A DNA stretch of 58,257 nucleotides from NCBI GenBank assembly GCA_021300175.1, contig JAJTIC010000011.1, positions 1-58,257 on the forward strand. Reading direction: 5' to 3'. Position numbers and translations under genes: made by a program. Origin of the DNA: Pseudomonadota bacterium (lineage in GTDB: Bacteria; Bdellovibrionota; Bdellovibrionia; Bdellovibrionales; Bdellovibrionaceae). Positions within the stretch are counted from its first letter, which is position 1. The number at the start of each line of letters is the position of its first letter. Of the stretch, positions 1 to 11,108 are shown piece after piece. The notes under the pieces were generated by a model. The model was not told the DNA's origin. It saw only the letters and a list, made by a program, of their open reading frames with translations, and did not search any database.

Positions 1-471
1 GGCGGCGGGTTTCCGCGCGCTGGCGAGATTGATGTGCGTCGGGCAACTCAACGAGCCATTTATCACGTTCAACTCAATTTAGAAGATGCTCAGGCTGCAC
101 ATTATCAGAGTCGCATTCTCCTCTGCGACCGAGGGACTATCGATGGCGCGGCTTACTGGCCGGGATCCCCGACAGAATTCTTTAACCTCCTGGGGACCAG
201 CTTAGAAAAAGAAATGTCCAGATATGATGCCGTCATTTTTTTTGAGACTGCCGCAGTGGGCGGAGTCTCCATTGAGGGAGGCAACCCGAATCGGGTCGAG
301 TCGAACGAACAAGCTGTGATCTTGGATCGAAAGTTAATGAGCTTATGGTCAAAACATCCCAACTTTGTCTTTGTGCCTCATCACCCGTCTTTCATCAAGA
401 AGGTGAACATCGGTCTTGAGGAAGTGGCGCGAGTTGTTACTGCGCACCAACGAAAGAAACCAACCAAATGA
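1..471 (+). CDS. AAA-type ATP-binding protein, 5' end missing
   Basis: The reading frame is already open at base 1, so only the C-terminal part of the gene is here; the GTG at 34 is probably not the true start. The visible sequence begins GGGFPR and continues ID-VRRATQRAIYHVQ, then LLCDRGTIDGAAYWPG, DAVIFFETAA and RVESNEQAV. This resembles the C-terminal half of small AAA_28 / NadR-like P-loop ATPases. The Walker A motif would lie upstream of the window. Substrate and role cannot be deduced. It is followed 27 bp downstream by a CBS-domain gene on the same strand, so the two may be co-transcribed. Confidence 0.6.
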   Translation, partial: GGGFPRAGEIDVRRATQRAIYHVQLNLEDAQAAHYQSRILLCDRGTIDGAAYWPGSPTEFFNLLGTSLEKEMSRYDAVIFFETAAVGGVSIEGGNPNRVESNEQAVILDRKLMSLWSKHPNFVFVPHHPSFIKKVNIGLEEVARVVTAHQRKKPTK

Positions 472-498
472 TCCCGAATTTGGGAGAAAGGAAAGCTT

Positions 499-969
499 AT
501 GAATAAATTAGAATTTACAGTGGAGGAGTTTACAACCCCCAATCCGATCACAGCTTCTGAAAACACAAGCGTCGAAAATCTTGCTGACTTAATGAAAGAG
601 TACGGTATTCGCCATATCCCGATTATGCGTGGTGATGAAGTTGTCGGCATCGTCAGTGAGCGCGACCTCGCAATCGTGGCTGGCTTTGACCTTCGCGAAA
701 AATCAATGGTGCGAGCTGCGGATCTTATGATCCCTGACCCTGTTACAGTTTATGCAGATGCACGACTCGACGAAGTTGCACTTGAAATGTCCCAACAAAA
801 AATCGGCAGTGTCATTGTGAACGAGGGCAATACACTCCTGGGAATATTCACCGCCACGGATGCTTTGAATGCCCTTATTGAAATTGCTCGATCCGCACGA
901 GTTTCCCCATGCGAGAAAGTCGACGCTCCCCACCCTCAGCAACCGCATGGGAGGAACCTGAAGCCTTGA
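499..969 (+). CDS. CBS-domain pair protein
   Basis: A 156-residue protein made almost entirely of two CBS motifs. The first contains TPNPITASENTSVENLADLM, followed by GIRHIPIMRGDEVVGIVSERDL (residues about 14-56). The second contains MIPDPVTVYADARLDEVALEM and KIGSVIVNEGNTLLGIFTATDAL (about 75-130). CBS pairs of this size are stand-alone adenosyl-ligand sensors in many bacteria. No catalytic domain is attached. The last 20 residues are low-complexity and rich in H, P and Q. The start follows the purine-rich stretch GGGAGAAAGGAAAG. Partner and ligand are unknown. Confidence 0.85.
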   Translation: MNKLEFTVEEFTTPNPITASENTSVENLADLMKEYGIRHIPIMRGDEVVGIVSERDLAIVAGFDLREKSMVRAADLMIPDPVTVYADARLDEVALEMSQQKIGSVIVNEGNTLLGIFTATDALNALIEIARSARVSPCEKVDAPHPQQPHGRNLKP

Positions 970-1071
970 TACACCACCTCCACCAGCAGTTTCAAAATGA
1001 GACGGCCGAGCCCGCGACCTCAATGGCAGTTCATAGTTATCATGATGTGACTTCTGTCCGATAAGCTTCTC

Positions 1072-1797
1072 ATGAGAAGGATTCATTTACTTCATTTTTT
1101 TTATCCTTGCCTTGCGTATGCGCACCCCCCGATTGAAGAGATGTTGAACCAAGTTTCAAGGATCAATAGGGGATCATTGGGCTCGGATCTGAATTGCTCA
1201 GCGGGGCGCCTCTCTGCCAAGGAGGACATTTTCCCAACTCCACAAGCGACAGTTGAGAAGATTTTTGATGGAAAACTGACCTTTTTGGGTCGAGCGAAAT
1301 TTCCTGGATCCTTTCAAAACTATACCTGCGTTTACAAAACTGAGACAGCTTACATACTCTATCACAACTGCTTGAGTTCAAAAGCAGAGGCAGAGGCCAC
1401 TGATATCGCTGTCATTGACTTTAACGGGGGTCTTACACGTTTTTATGTCGAAAACTCAGGGCCAGGTGCAATCTCAGAATTGACGAGGTCACGATACAAC
1501 TTAACTTGGACCGTGGACTTTAGACCCTCCCACCGGCCTGGTCAATTGAGTGTGGAAGGCCTCAAGTCTTTCATGAGTCGGCACAGCGCTATAAATATCG
1601 GAAGTGGAGCATGCTATGTGGGCGGCACCTTTAAAGCTCAAGACCTCACTCAAAAAACGATCTGCTCTGGCCCGATGAAAGACTCCTCAGTTGGACGCTC
1701 TTGGGGAAGCGCTGCCGAGAAATTTTGGCGAGAGCCAGGCAAGAGATGGTATCAAGCCTTGAGGCTTCTCCGTAAAGCCGTGTCAGGAACAAATTAA
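1072..1797 (+). CDS. Secreted protein of unknown function
   Basis: A 241-residue protein I do not recognise. The N-terminus (MRRIHLLHFFYPCLAYAHPP) looks like a short signal peptide with possible cleavage after AYA or AHA. The mature part has five to six cysteines, including NCSAG, YTCVY, HNCLS, GACYVGG and TICSG, which would suit disulphides in the periplasm or outside the cell. No ribosome-binding site is obvious before the ATG, so the start is less certain than the frame. The gene stands alone between the CBS gene and the subtilase gene, with about 100 and 175 bp of non-coding DNA around it. Confidence 0.55.
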   Translation: MRRIHLLHFFYPCLAYAHPPIEEMLNQVSRINRGSLGSDLNCSAGRLSAKEDIFPTPQATVEKIFDGKLTFLGRAKFPGSFQNYTCVYKTETAYILYHNCLSSKAEAEATDIAVIDFNGGLTRFYVENSGPGAISELTRSRYNLTWTVDFRPSHRPGQLSVEGLKSFMSRHSAINIGSGACYVGGTFKAQDLTQKTICSGPMKDSSVGRSWGSAAEKFWREPGKRWYQALRLLRKAVSGTN

Positions 1798-1971
1798 ATA
1801 GAAGAAAAGTAGCGATACTGAGATGTCGCCGCATGGGCTTGTATTGCGGCGCTTTGCTCAGATGTTTGACAGCAGCTACACCCTCATCTCAACTTGGGGC
1901 ACTCAAAATCTTGGGCATGAATTGTGTACTTTGAAGTCAAAGAAAATAGGTCCTGGTGAGGGAGATCACTC

Positions 1972-4551
1972 ATGTTGCCGAATATGAAACCGAAGTCTAT
2001 GTTGAAGTCCAGCCTGCTCGCGCTACTGTCGGCCTCGTTGCTTCTTACTGGTTGTGACCCCACTCGATCACAAAATCCGTTAGACTCATTTATGACAAAA
2101 CATTTTCCTCGGCAGCTCGAGTGGATTCGCAGCCAAATGCGCGAGCTGAACCTCGCTCAAAAACAGTCCATTATTGAGAGATCCATGACGGACTCCCGTC
2201 GAACCGATCTTGTAAAGATCGCTGTGATTGATAGCGGAGTCGATGTGGCACATCCTGACCTCATTGATCAAATTGAGTACAGAGTTCAGGAGGGACGTAT
2301 CGTTGGTGCTGGTTTTGATATTATGGGCGCTGGCCCTTTTGCTTCCCATGTCCTGGTTGATCCCACCTTGTTTGCTTTTGGAGCGGAAAGGATCGACAAT
2401 GGCCGAATCGTCAATCCCTTAGACTCCCCCCTGGCTTTACTCAAAGAGATCGATTCAGAATTTAAAAGACACCTAATCGGAGGAATTCAAGCCGATGCAG
2501 ATCTCAGGAATAGTTTTTTTGCCAAGTTAACAGCAGAGAATTTTACGATTGCAGGCTTTAATGCTTACTTGGGTAACCAAGAAGCCGCCAAAGCCATGTT
2601 AGAGCACTACATCGAGTCGAAAAGTAATAACAAAGTTATCAATCCGAGATCCACAGAGATTCTTAACGATCAGCTCCTCTCTAAAGCGTTAAAGGTTGCA
2701 CAAACACCGCACTTCTGGAAATTTGATACGATAGATCATGCGCCAGACCCTCTTGGATCGGCTCCTATATTTGAACATTTTGACAAATTTTATGAGCTTG
2801 TCTCAAGAAGTCTTCGCGAGGTGAATCAAAAGTACAATTATGAAGAAAACCTTAAGAAAGTGGCTCAATTTCTCGAGCCCAAAGAAGTCATCAACCCCGA
2901 GCGCTTCAAAGTCCCTGAGCAAGTCTTAAGAGCGTTACTCTTCAACCATGTGGGATATCATAGCATTGACCCTATCAAAGCCATCGAAGCTGGTCTTCAA
3001 AAGTCTTCCAGATATGGGCATCTGAGTTTTGAAGAAGGCCTCAGGCAGTACTACCGCGATATCGCTGCTGAGTATGAGAATATCAGAGGCAGATTAAACG
3101 AATACTCAAAAGAGACCAGGGAAATTCTTGAAAGCAAAAAAGAAAGCATTCATTCTTTAAAAGCTCTCATCGAAAGCTATATAGAACTTCGTCATAATCC
3201 GTCAGAGTATCGCCGACTTCTCTTAAACTTAAGAAGGTATTACTATAGAACCAACCATCCCTACATCAGTGAAAAAAGCAACGCCAATAGCCACGGTACT
3301 CATGTTGCCGGTATTGTCGCTAAACAACATGAAAATATTCGAGTCATTCCTATTCGAGTCATGACAGAAACCTTTGCAGTCCATGAAAGCAGAGAAGAGA
3401 GTTCGAAGAATCAATTTATGTTGTGGTTCAATCAGTTTAAAAACAGTGTCTATTACCCCCCTCTGAAAAAAATGATTCTGAAAGAATATGGGATCTCAAA
3501 TGAGGTCTCCGATGCTGAACTAACAAAGCACCTAGAAGCGTTCATGAGAGATAACAAACTGAATTTAATGTTTGTTCAGGAAGTCATTGAAGCCGTCAAT
3601 GCTGCCGGTGCCGCCAAAGCAAAAATAGCCAATGTTTCACTCGGTACAACTTTTAGGAAGGGTCACACCCAGGCCAAACAAATGGCCTCAGTGGCCGAAG
3701 ACATCTTCGCCGAAATTGCGCGATATCAGATTGGAAAAGCGATGATCGAAAAAGCCCCGGGAACACTTTTTGTCGTTGCCACGGGGAATGATGGCGGATG
3801 GTTAGACGGAGTTTCAAAAACAGGCTTCCCCGTGGGGATCACCTCGCTTCGACTCATCGAGGTCGCAAAACAGCACAGCTTGCCATCGGCGCCTAACAAT
3901 CGATTGAAAAATCTGCTGGCCGTCGGCAGTGTGAGTGTCAACGGCAACCTGACTTCGTTCACGAACATACTGATTGATCCGAACACTCCCCAAATTTTTT
4001 CAACTGGTGAAGAAGTTGCTGCTCCTGTTCCTGGGAAAGACAAAACTTTGTCAGATCAGCTGAATAGTCCGCAGTTAAAACCCTTGCGAATCTTTTTCGA
4101 AACTTTGCAATCGACCAGTATGGAAATTAACTCCGGCAGCGGAGAGAGTTTTTATGATCTCTTAGCCAAGAGGGAACTGCAAAAAATACTCTTGGACACG
4201 AGCCCTGCAATGATTGCTCACTTAGAAAGTCCCATCAATCGCCAAAAAATGTCGGGTACCTCAATGGCTACGCCGACAGTCACAGGTCTTTTGGGTAGCC
4301 TGGTGGCCAAAAAAGCTCAAGCCCTGAGATTAGATTCCCGTGAATTATACTTACATCCAGATTTTGCCCCTGAAAGATTGATCCAGGAGGCTATGGCAGT
4401 GGCACGGTCCAATCAGATGTCTCAAATCGTGACCGTAAAGATGCTGCTCGATGGCATCAAGACCTGGCAGCATCAAGAGACAAATCTCGGTACCCAAAAG
4501 ATTCACCGAATGCTTCGGCTACGATGTGAATCAGTTTATATCTCCCTTTGA
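1972..4551 (+). CDS. Subtilisin-like (S8) serine protease lipoprotein, 859 residues
   Basis: Secreted endopeptidase of the subtilase family. A lipoprotein signal ends in LLLTGC, so it should be anchored in the outer membrane or exported. The catalytic triad is visible: Asp87 in VIDSGVD, His441 in SHGTHVAG and Ser764 in SGTSMATP. Asn606 in ATGNDGG is the likely oxyanion residue. The spacing is unusual: about 354 residues separate Asp from His and 323 separate His from Ser, against tens to about 150 in typical subtilisins. The inserted segments are charged and helix-rich. The last 20 or so residues may be out of frame (see findings). The start follows GGTGAGGGAG; a second in-frame ATG at 1984 is also possible. 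Confidence 0.9.
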   Translation: MLPNMKPKSMLKSSLLALLSASLLLTGCDPTRSQNPLDSFMTKHFPRQLEWIRSQMRELNLAQKQSIIERSMTDSRRTDLVKIAVIDSGVDVAHPDLIDQIEYRVQEGRIVGAGFDIMGAGPFASHVLVDPTLFAFGAERIDNGRIVNPLDSPLALLKEIDSEFKRHLIGGIQADADLRNSFFAKLTAENFTIAGFNAYLGNQEAAKAMLEHYIESKSNNKVINPRSTEILNDQLLSKALKVAQTPHFWKFDTIDHAPDPLGSAPIFEHFDKFYELVSRSLREVNQKYNYEENLKKVAQFLEPKEVINPERFKVPEQVLRALLFNHVGYHSIDPIKAIEAGLQKSSRYGHLSFEEGLRQYYRDIAAEYENIRGRLNEYSKETREILESKKESIHSLKALIESYIELRHNPSEYRRLLLNLRRYYYRTNHPYISEKSNANSHGTHVAGIVAKQHENIRVIPIRVMTETFAVHESREESSKNQFMLWFNQFKNSVYYPPLKKMILKEYGISNEVSDAELTKHLEAFMRDNKLNLMFVQEVIEAVNAAGAAKAKIANVSLGTTFRKGHTQAKQMASVAEDIFAEIARYQIGKAMIEKAPGTLFVVATGNDGGWLDGVSKTGFPVGITSLRLIEVAKQHSLPSAPNNRLKNLLAVGSVSVNGNLTSFTNILIDPNTPQIFSTGEEVAAPVPGKDKTLSDQLNSPQLKPLRIFFETLQSTSMEINSGSGESFYDLLAKRELQKILLDTSPAMIAHLESPINRQKMSGTSMATPTVTGLLGSLVAKKAQALRLDSRELYLHPDFAPERLIQEAMAVARSNQMSQIVTVKMLLDGIKTWQHQETNLGTQKIHRMLRLRCESVYISL

Positions 4552-4655
4552 AATCAAAGCCGGATTTCGCCGAGCAGGATGCGACATTTCTCGAGATGAT
4601 GCCTCAATATGAGAAAGGTCGCTATTTATAAGTTATTCACTTATCCTAACATTCT

Positions 4656-5657
4656 ATGCCTGAGAATAAAATTTTCGCAGAGAACCTAATTCCCATTTCT
4701 AAAAATGAAGTGATACGGTTTAGTCCTCTCCCAGCTGATTTCTACATCAAGTTGGGCGAGGACAATTTCATCTTAGCGGGGCGGCGAGGGGATACAGCCC
4801 TCCAAGACCTTCACTCCCTCAAAAAAGACTCTTCTATTTTTGAGCTCTTTGTTCACCGAGAAGAGTATAAAAATTGTGTGGGTGCTACCCTGCAAATTGC
4901 TGAAATTGTGATTACCCACAAAGAAATTTCAGACCTCAAAAAAGTGAACTTTCTCTTTTCCTGCTCTGAGCAAGTTTTCAAAGAGATTTCAGAGCTCGGA
5001 TTTCCCCACGAAAGTTTGAGTCATGCCCAGCATGCAACTCGGTCCCTCATCACGCTGGTTGCTGCTCGGGATGACCTCAATTCTTTGCTGAGCTTGCTCG
5101 CTGAGCAAGATGATGAGCTGGTGAAACACTCGATGTCGGTCAGTGCCGTTTCCGTCGCGATCGCATGGCAGATGGGAATGACCATACAAGCGACTTTGGA
5201 AAAGCTCGCGCTGGGAGGCCTTTTGCATGACATTGGAATGAAAGAAATACCTCCAGAGATTGCCTTCAAGTCCCGACATTTGATGAACGCCAGTGACGTG
5301 AAAACCTACGAATCTCATGTGGGTCGCGGTGTCGACATTCTGAGTAAGATGCCCAGCGTCCCTACTGAAGTGATTGCGGTGGCTATGGAGCACCATGAAA
5401 ATGCCTTAGGACAGGGTTATCCTCGTCATTTACGGGATGTGAAAATGAATCCTTTCTCCAAGGTCGTAGCTCTCGCCGACTGCTTCTGCGAACTGAGCCT
5501 TAAATCCCCGACAAACCCAGTTCCTAGGACTGCTGTGGATACGGTCAAGCTGATTGAGCTCGCTATGGGCCAACCTTTCTCGAAGCCCGCCTTTCAAGGC
5601 TTGAAACAAGCCTTAGGTATCACTGGCAAAGCCAAAGGGTTTCGGAAAACCGCTTAA
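4656..5657 (+). CDS. HD-GYP-type cyclic-di-GMP phosphodiesterase-like protein
   Basis: A 333-residue protein with a C-terminal HD-GYP domain (about residues 150-315) behind an N-terminal domain of about 140 residues without clear homology. The metal site shows His158 (HSMSVSAVS), His191-Asp192 (LLHDIGMKEIP), the HVGRGVDIL histidine and HHEN. The signature reads HHENALGQGYP: GYP is kept, but the usual aspartate of HHExxDGxGYP is Leu. Later KVVALADCF matches the usual I-ALAD motif. The family hydrolyses c-di-GMP; the D-to-L change means activity is not assured. No SD-like sequence is obvious. Confidence 0.85.
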   Translation: MPENKIFAENLIPISKNEVIRFSPLPADFYIKLGEDNFILAGRRGDTALQDLHSLKKDSSIFELFVHREEYKNCVGATLQIAEIVITHKEISDLKKVNFLFSCSEQVFKEISELGFPHESLSHAQHATRSLITLVAARDDLNSLLSLLAEQDDELVKHSMSVSAVSVAIAWQMGMTIQATLEKLALGGLLHDIGMKEIPPEIAFKSRHLMNASDVKTYESHVGRGVDILSKMPSVPTEVIAVAMEHHENALGQGYPRHLRDVKMNPFSKVVALADCFCELSLKSPTNPVPRTAVDTVKLIELAMGQPFSKPAFQGLKQALGITGKAKGFRKTA

Positions 5658-5749
5658 TCCCATTATTGTTATTTTGAATGATAACTTCTTAAAATTTGAA
5701 TTGTGCTTCTAAGCCACGAAGACTATACCTCTGCGACCAGGAGGTCGCT

Positions 5750-6904
5750 ATGAGATGTGTAATTTTGTTCTTGTTGTCTTTTTCTCCTTTTGCCCTTGCT
5801 CAAGAGATTGAACTCAAGTTCACTCAACCGGTTTGCAAAGAGTATCCTGGAAAACCCGCAGGAGCTTTCTGCACTCGCGAGGACGTCGCTAGCTCTACTG
5901 CGGATGAGGGGGGGCCACTCAAATCTCTGCTCAGAGAAGTCCAAGATCGCCAGAACACTAAAATCACCATGGCTACAATGACCTTTTCTCACAAAGCCGT
6001 GGGTGAGGCTCTGTGCCAAGCTGCTCAAAGAGGCGTGGAAGTTCAGGTTTTGATTGATGCTGAAGCCGAAGCTGCTACTGCCAAATCTGTCGAGGCTTGT
6101 GGCGCCGAGCTAACCTTGATTGGCGCTAAAGAGAAAGAGGGTCAAAGAGGCGACCTTCACCACAACAAGTTCATGCTGTTTGAACGTAAGAGTTCAAAAG
6201 ACCTCCTGGTTTTTGCGACCGCTAATTTCTCTAATCCCGGTCTTTCTATCAATTTTGAGACGTGGGGTTTCGTGACAGCAGAAAAGCAATCTGCATTTAT
6301 GAAAAACCACCGTTGCTTGGTTGATTCCCTGATCAATGCTTCCTCGGGTCGTCGTGCTTTCCGCGCAGCTCTTGAGAAATGCATGGTCGATGACTCTCAC
6401 GAATCCATTCAGTCTTTGTTTCTTCCGACGGAGTCAAAAAATTTAGTTCAGCTGGTGGAACAGTCGATTGCTGGTTCACAGCGTGTTTGGATGGCTTCGA
6501 ACCGTTTTAGCTTCAGTCCAGTGATTGAGGCCTTTGCAGGCAGAGCTCAGAACCGAGATTCCAGAGCTATTTTTGATGACGATCTTTTTTGGGCTGAGAA
6601 ACTGCCGAACTCAGATCAGTACAGCGGAAATGTTCTCGATGCACAAAGAATCAATGAGCTCGCTAAAACTGGCGTGAGCATCCGATACACACAAACATCT
6701 TTTGAAGCCGCTCAAAAAATGCACAATAAGTTTCTAATCCTCGATGAGATGGTCATTGTGGGAGCAGGAAATTTTACCTCTGGTGGAATGACACAGAATT
6801 TTGAAAATTTTTATGTGATCAATGATCAAAATGTCGTGGACGAATTTGCCAGCTACTATGAACAACTGTGGGATTTATCTTCCCTTAAAAGAGAAATCAA
6901 ATAA
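5750..6904 (+). CDS. Secreted phospholipase D-like protein
   Basis: The start is set at 5750 because GGAGG lies just upstream and the encoded N-terminus (MRCVILFLLSFSPFALAQ) is a clean signal peptide; an earlier in-frame start would spoil it. The protein (384 residues) has two PLD repeats. The first, around 138-145, is HNKFMLFE followed by FATANFSNPG; its usual aspartate is Glu. The second, around 325-332, is HNKFLILD followed by GAGNFTSGG and is a full HxKxxxxD motif. PLD enzymes hydrolyse phosphodiester bonds in lipids or nucleic acids through a covalent phosphohistidine. A periplasmic or exported nuclease or lipase role is plausible; the substrate cannot be read from sequence. Confidence 0.88.
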   Translation: MRCVILFLLSFSPFALAQEIELKFTQPVCKEYPGKPAGAFCTREDVASSTADEGGPLKSLLREVQDRQNTKITMATMTFSHKAVGEALCQAAQRGVEVQVLIDAEAEAATAKSVEACGAELTLIGAKEKEGQRGDLHHNKFMLFERKSSKDLLVFATANFSNPGLSINFETWGFVTAEKQSAFMKNHRCLVDSLINASSGRRAFRAALEKCMVDDSHESIQSLFLPTESKNLVQLVEQSIAGSQRVWMASNRFSFSPVIEAFAGRAQNRDSRAIFDDDLFWAEKLPNSDQYSGNVLDAQRINELAKTGVSIRYTQTSFEAAQKMHNKFLILDEMVIVGAGNFTSGGMTQNFENFYVINDQNVVDEFASYYEQLWDLSSLKREIK

Positions 6905-6923
6905 GAGCTTGGCTGTTCTCTGA

Positions 6924-6951
6924 GTGTCATAGTAGTTTTAAACTATGACAC
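6924..6951. promoter_or_regulatory. 28-bp palindrome over the oxyR start codon, probable OxyR operator
   Basis: A perfect inverted repeat with arms GTGTCATAG and CTATGACAC separated by 10 bp. It contains ATAG and CTAT elements of the OxyR type. Its inner part, 6932-6946 (GTAGTTTTAAACTAT), differs by one base from the ATAGnTnnnAnCTAT half-operator pattern. The ATG of oxyR (6945-6947) lies inside the right arm. This would let OxyR repress its own expression. Confidence 0.7.
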
Positions 6952-7913
6952 TTCAACAGTTGCGATACATTTTGGCCATCGAAGAAACTGGCAGCTTCTC
7001 GGGAGCTGCTGAGCTTTGCAACGTGGCTCAACCTTCGCTGAGTGTTCAGGTCAAAAAACTCGAAGAAGAATTAGGCGTCACGCTCTTTGATCGCTCCCCG
7101 CAAAAAAAGGCCATCATCACGGAGGTCGGAGCACAGATTCTAGCTCAAGCAAAAGAAGTCTTTCGACAAATTTCTCTTGTCGAGGATCTAGCTCATTCAC
7201 AAACCAAAAAAGTTCATGGGTCTCTGCGCTTAGGGCTGATCCCGACGATTTCACCTTTTCTCTTAAAGTGCTTTATCCGAGAACTCGTGCAGAAGTATTC
7301 TGAGCTCGAAGTCCGCATCAGTGAAGCTCCCACTCGGGAATTGATTCACAAGTTAAATCACGGAAGTCTTGATCTTGCAGTTCTCTCAGCACCTAATGAA
7401 GCTCCGCAGGGACTGATAGAAAAAACTCTCTACTACGAACCTTTTTTCGTATTCGCAGCTCGTGATCACTTTTTGCTCAAGAAAACTCAAGTCAAAAGAG
7501 CCGAGCTTGGAGAGCTGAGCCCTTCGCTTTTGGATGAGACCCATTGCCTCAGAGATCAAGTGGAAGGACTCTGCTTTGGAAAAACGCGAGTGGCAAGCAG
7601 CGTGCAGTTTTCCCAAGGAACTTTAGGGAGTTTGATTTCCATCGTAGAAACTCAAGGATCGTTCACTCTCCTCCCCGCTTTAGCTCTTGAACTCTTGACC
7701 CCTCAGCAGCAGAAGCATCAAGTACGCCCCATCGCTGCCGCTCCGGCTTATCGCAAGGTGAGTTTGATTTATCACCGTCATTTTGCGAAACCCTCTCTTA
7801 CGGAGGCCGTTTATGACGCAATCACAAAACATCTCCCTCAAGGAGTCTCGACTCAAGTCAAGAATCTCGAGTCTGTGATTGAGCCAACTCTCGACCGCTT
7901 TGAGACAGAATAG
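6945..7913 (+). CDS. oxyR: LysR-type peroxide sensor OxyR
   Basis: A 322-residue LysR-family regulator with an N-terminal winged helix-turn-helix (GSFSGAAELCNVAQPSLSVQVKKLEEELG, split here over residues 16-44) and a C-terminal sensor domain. The OxyR-specific redox pair is present: Cys201 and Cys210 in HCLRDQVEGLC, with the same nine-residue spacing as Cys199 and Cys208 of E. coli OxyR. Oxidation by H2O2 to a disulphide activates the family. The N-terminus aligns from the first Met, so the start is firm. There is no SD sequence, however, and the ATG lies in a palindrome. It sits upstream of the katG unit, its likely target. Confidence 0.93.
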   Translation: MTLQQLRYILAIEETGSFSGAAELCNVAQPSLSVQVKKLEEELGVTLFDRSPQKKAIITEVGAQILAQAKEVFRQISLVEDLAHSQTKKVHGSLRLGLIPTISPFLLKCFIRELVQKYSELEVRISEAPTRELIHKLNHGSLDLAVLSAPNEAPQGLIEKTLYYEPFFVFAARDHFLLKKTQVKRAELGELSPSLLDETHCLRDQVEGLCFGKTRVASSVQFSQGTLGSLISIVETQGSFTLLPALALELLTPQQQKHQVRPIAAAPAYRKVSLIYHRHFAKPSLTEAVYDAITKHLPQGVSTQVKNLESVIEPTLDRFETE

Positions 7914-7936
7914 CTCCTCAGTGCCTTCAAATATAT

Positions 7937-7972
7937 ATAGCTTTAAACTATTTTAAAATAGTTTATTCATAT
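7937..7972. promoter_or_regulatory. OxyR operator ahead of the katG unit
   Basis: The first half, ATAGCTTTAAACTAT (7937-7951), fits the OxyR half-site pattern ATAGnTnnnAnCTAT exactly. After a 6-bp spacer comes a weaker copy at 7958-7972, ATAGTTTATTCATAT. The site lies in a very AT-rich 129-bp gap between oxyR and the next gene, about 70 bp before its start codon. It is the expected place for peroxide activation of this operon. Established knowledge: tetrameric OxyR binds two such halves in tandem. Confidence 0.75.
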
Positions 7973-8042
7973 TATTATTCTATTTATTTTTATTCGATAC
8001 TTTAGAGGGTCACGAGCTTAAGGAATTCCCGAGGAGGTCCAC

Positions 8043-10606
<2,564 letters not shown>

Positions 10607-10616
10607 GGAGGAGATT

Positions 10617-11045
10617 ATGGTGGACATTTTCGAAGCTGCACGGCAGGGGCAAAAAGCACTTCTCAACGAGTGTTTAAAGTCAGGCACTGAGATCAATATG
10701 AAGAATGAGAAAGGGCACTCTGCATTGATGCTCGCAGCTTATAATGGCCACTATGATGCCACCGAATTTCTGATTCAATCAGGTGCCGATGTGAACTCAG
10801 TGGATCTCGATGGGAATTCAGTTTTGATGGGTGTGGTCTTTAAAGGCCACACCTCGATTTTTGAATTGCTGGTCAAAGCTGGAGCAAATTTGGACCATAC
10901 CAATCCTAAAAAACAGAGCGCATTGGACTTGGCTGTCATGTTTGGCCGAAGAAATCTGATTTTTCGAATCAACCAATTACAAAACTCGAACCGATCTGCC
11001 GGTCGAATGGAACAAGTGAAAACTTGGGCCAAACAGATTGTTTAA
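10617..11045 (+). CDS. Ankyrin-repeat protein linked to katG
   Basis: A 142-residue protein with about four ankyrin repeats: residues 1-24 (DIFEAARQGQKALLNECL), 30-60 (KGHSALMLAAYNGHYDATEFL), 63-95 (VNSVDLDGNSVLMGVVFKGH) and 96-128 (LDHTNPKKQSALDLAVMFGR). It begins 10 bp after katG with SD GGAGGAG, so it is in the same operon. Similar small ankyrin proteins adjoin catalase genes in other bacteria, for example ankB beside katB in Pseudomonas aeruginosa, where it is needed for full catalase activity. A supporting role for KatG, perhaps in assembly or haem loading, is inferred. Confidence 0.9.
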   Translation: MVDIFEAARQGQKALLNECLKSGTEINMKNEKGHSALMLAAYNGHYDATEFLIQSGADVNSVDLDGNSVLMGVVFKGHTSIFELLVKAGANLDHTNPKKQSALDLAVMFGRRNLIFRINQLQNSNRSAGRMEQVKTWAKQIV

Positions 11046-11108
11046 CGCATTGTGTTTTGGGACTCGTAAGACTGACTTTTTAACCAAAACTCTGGCAAAA
11101 AGGTAGAT

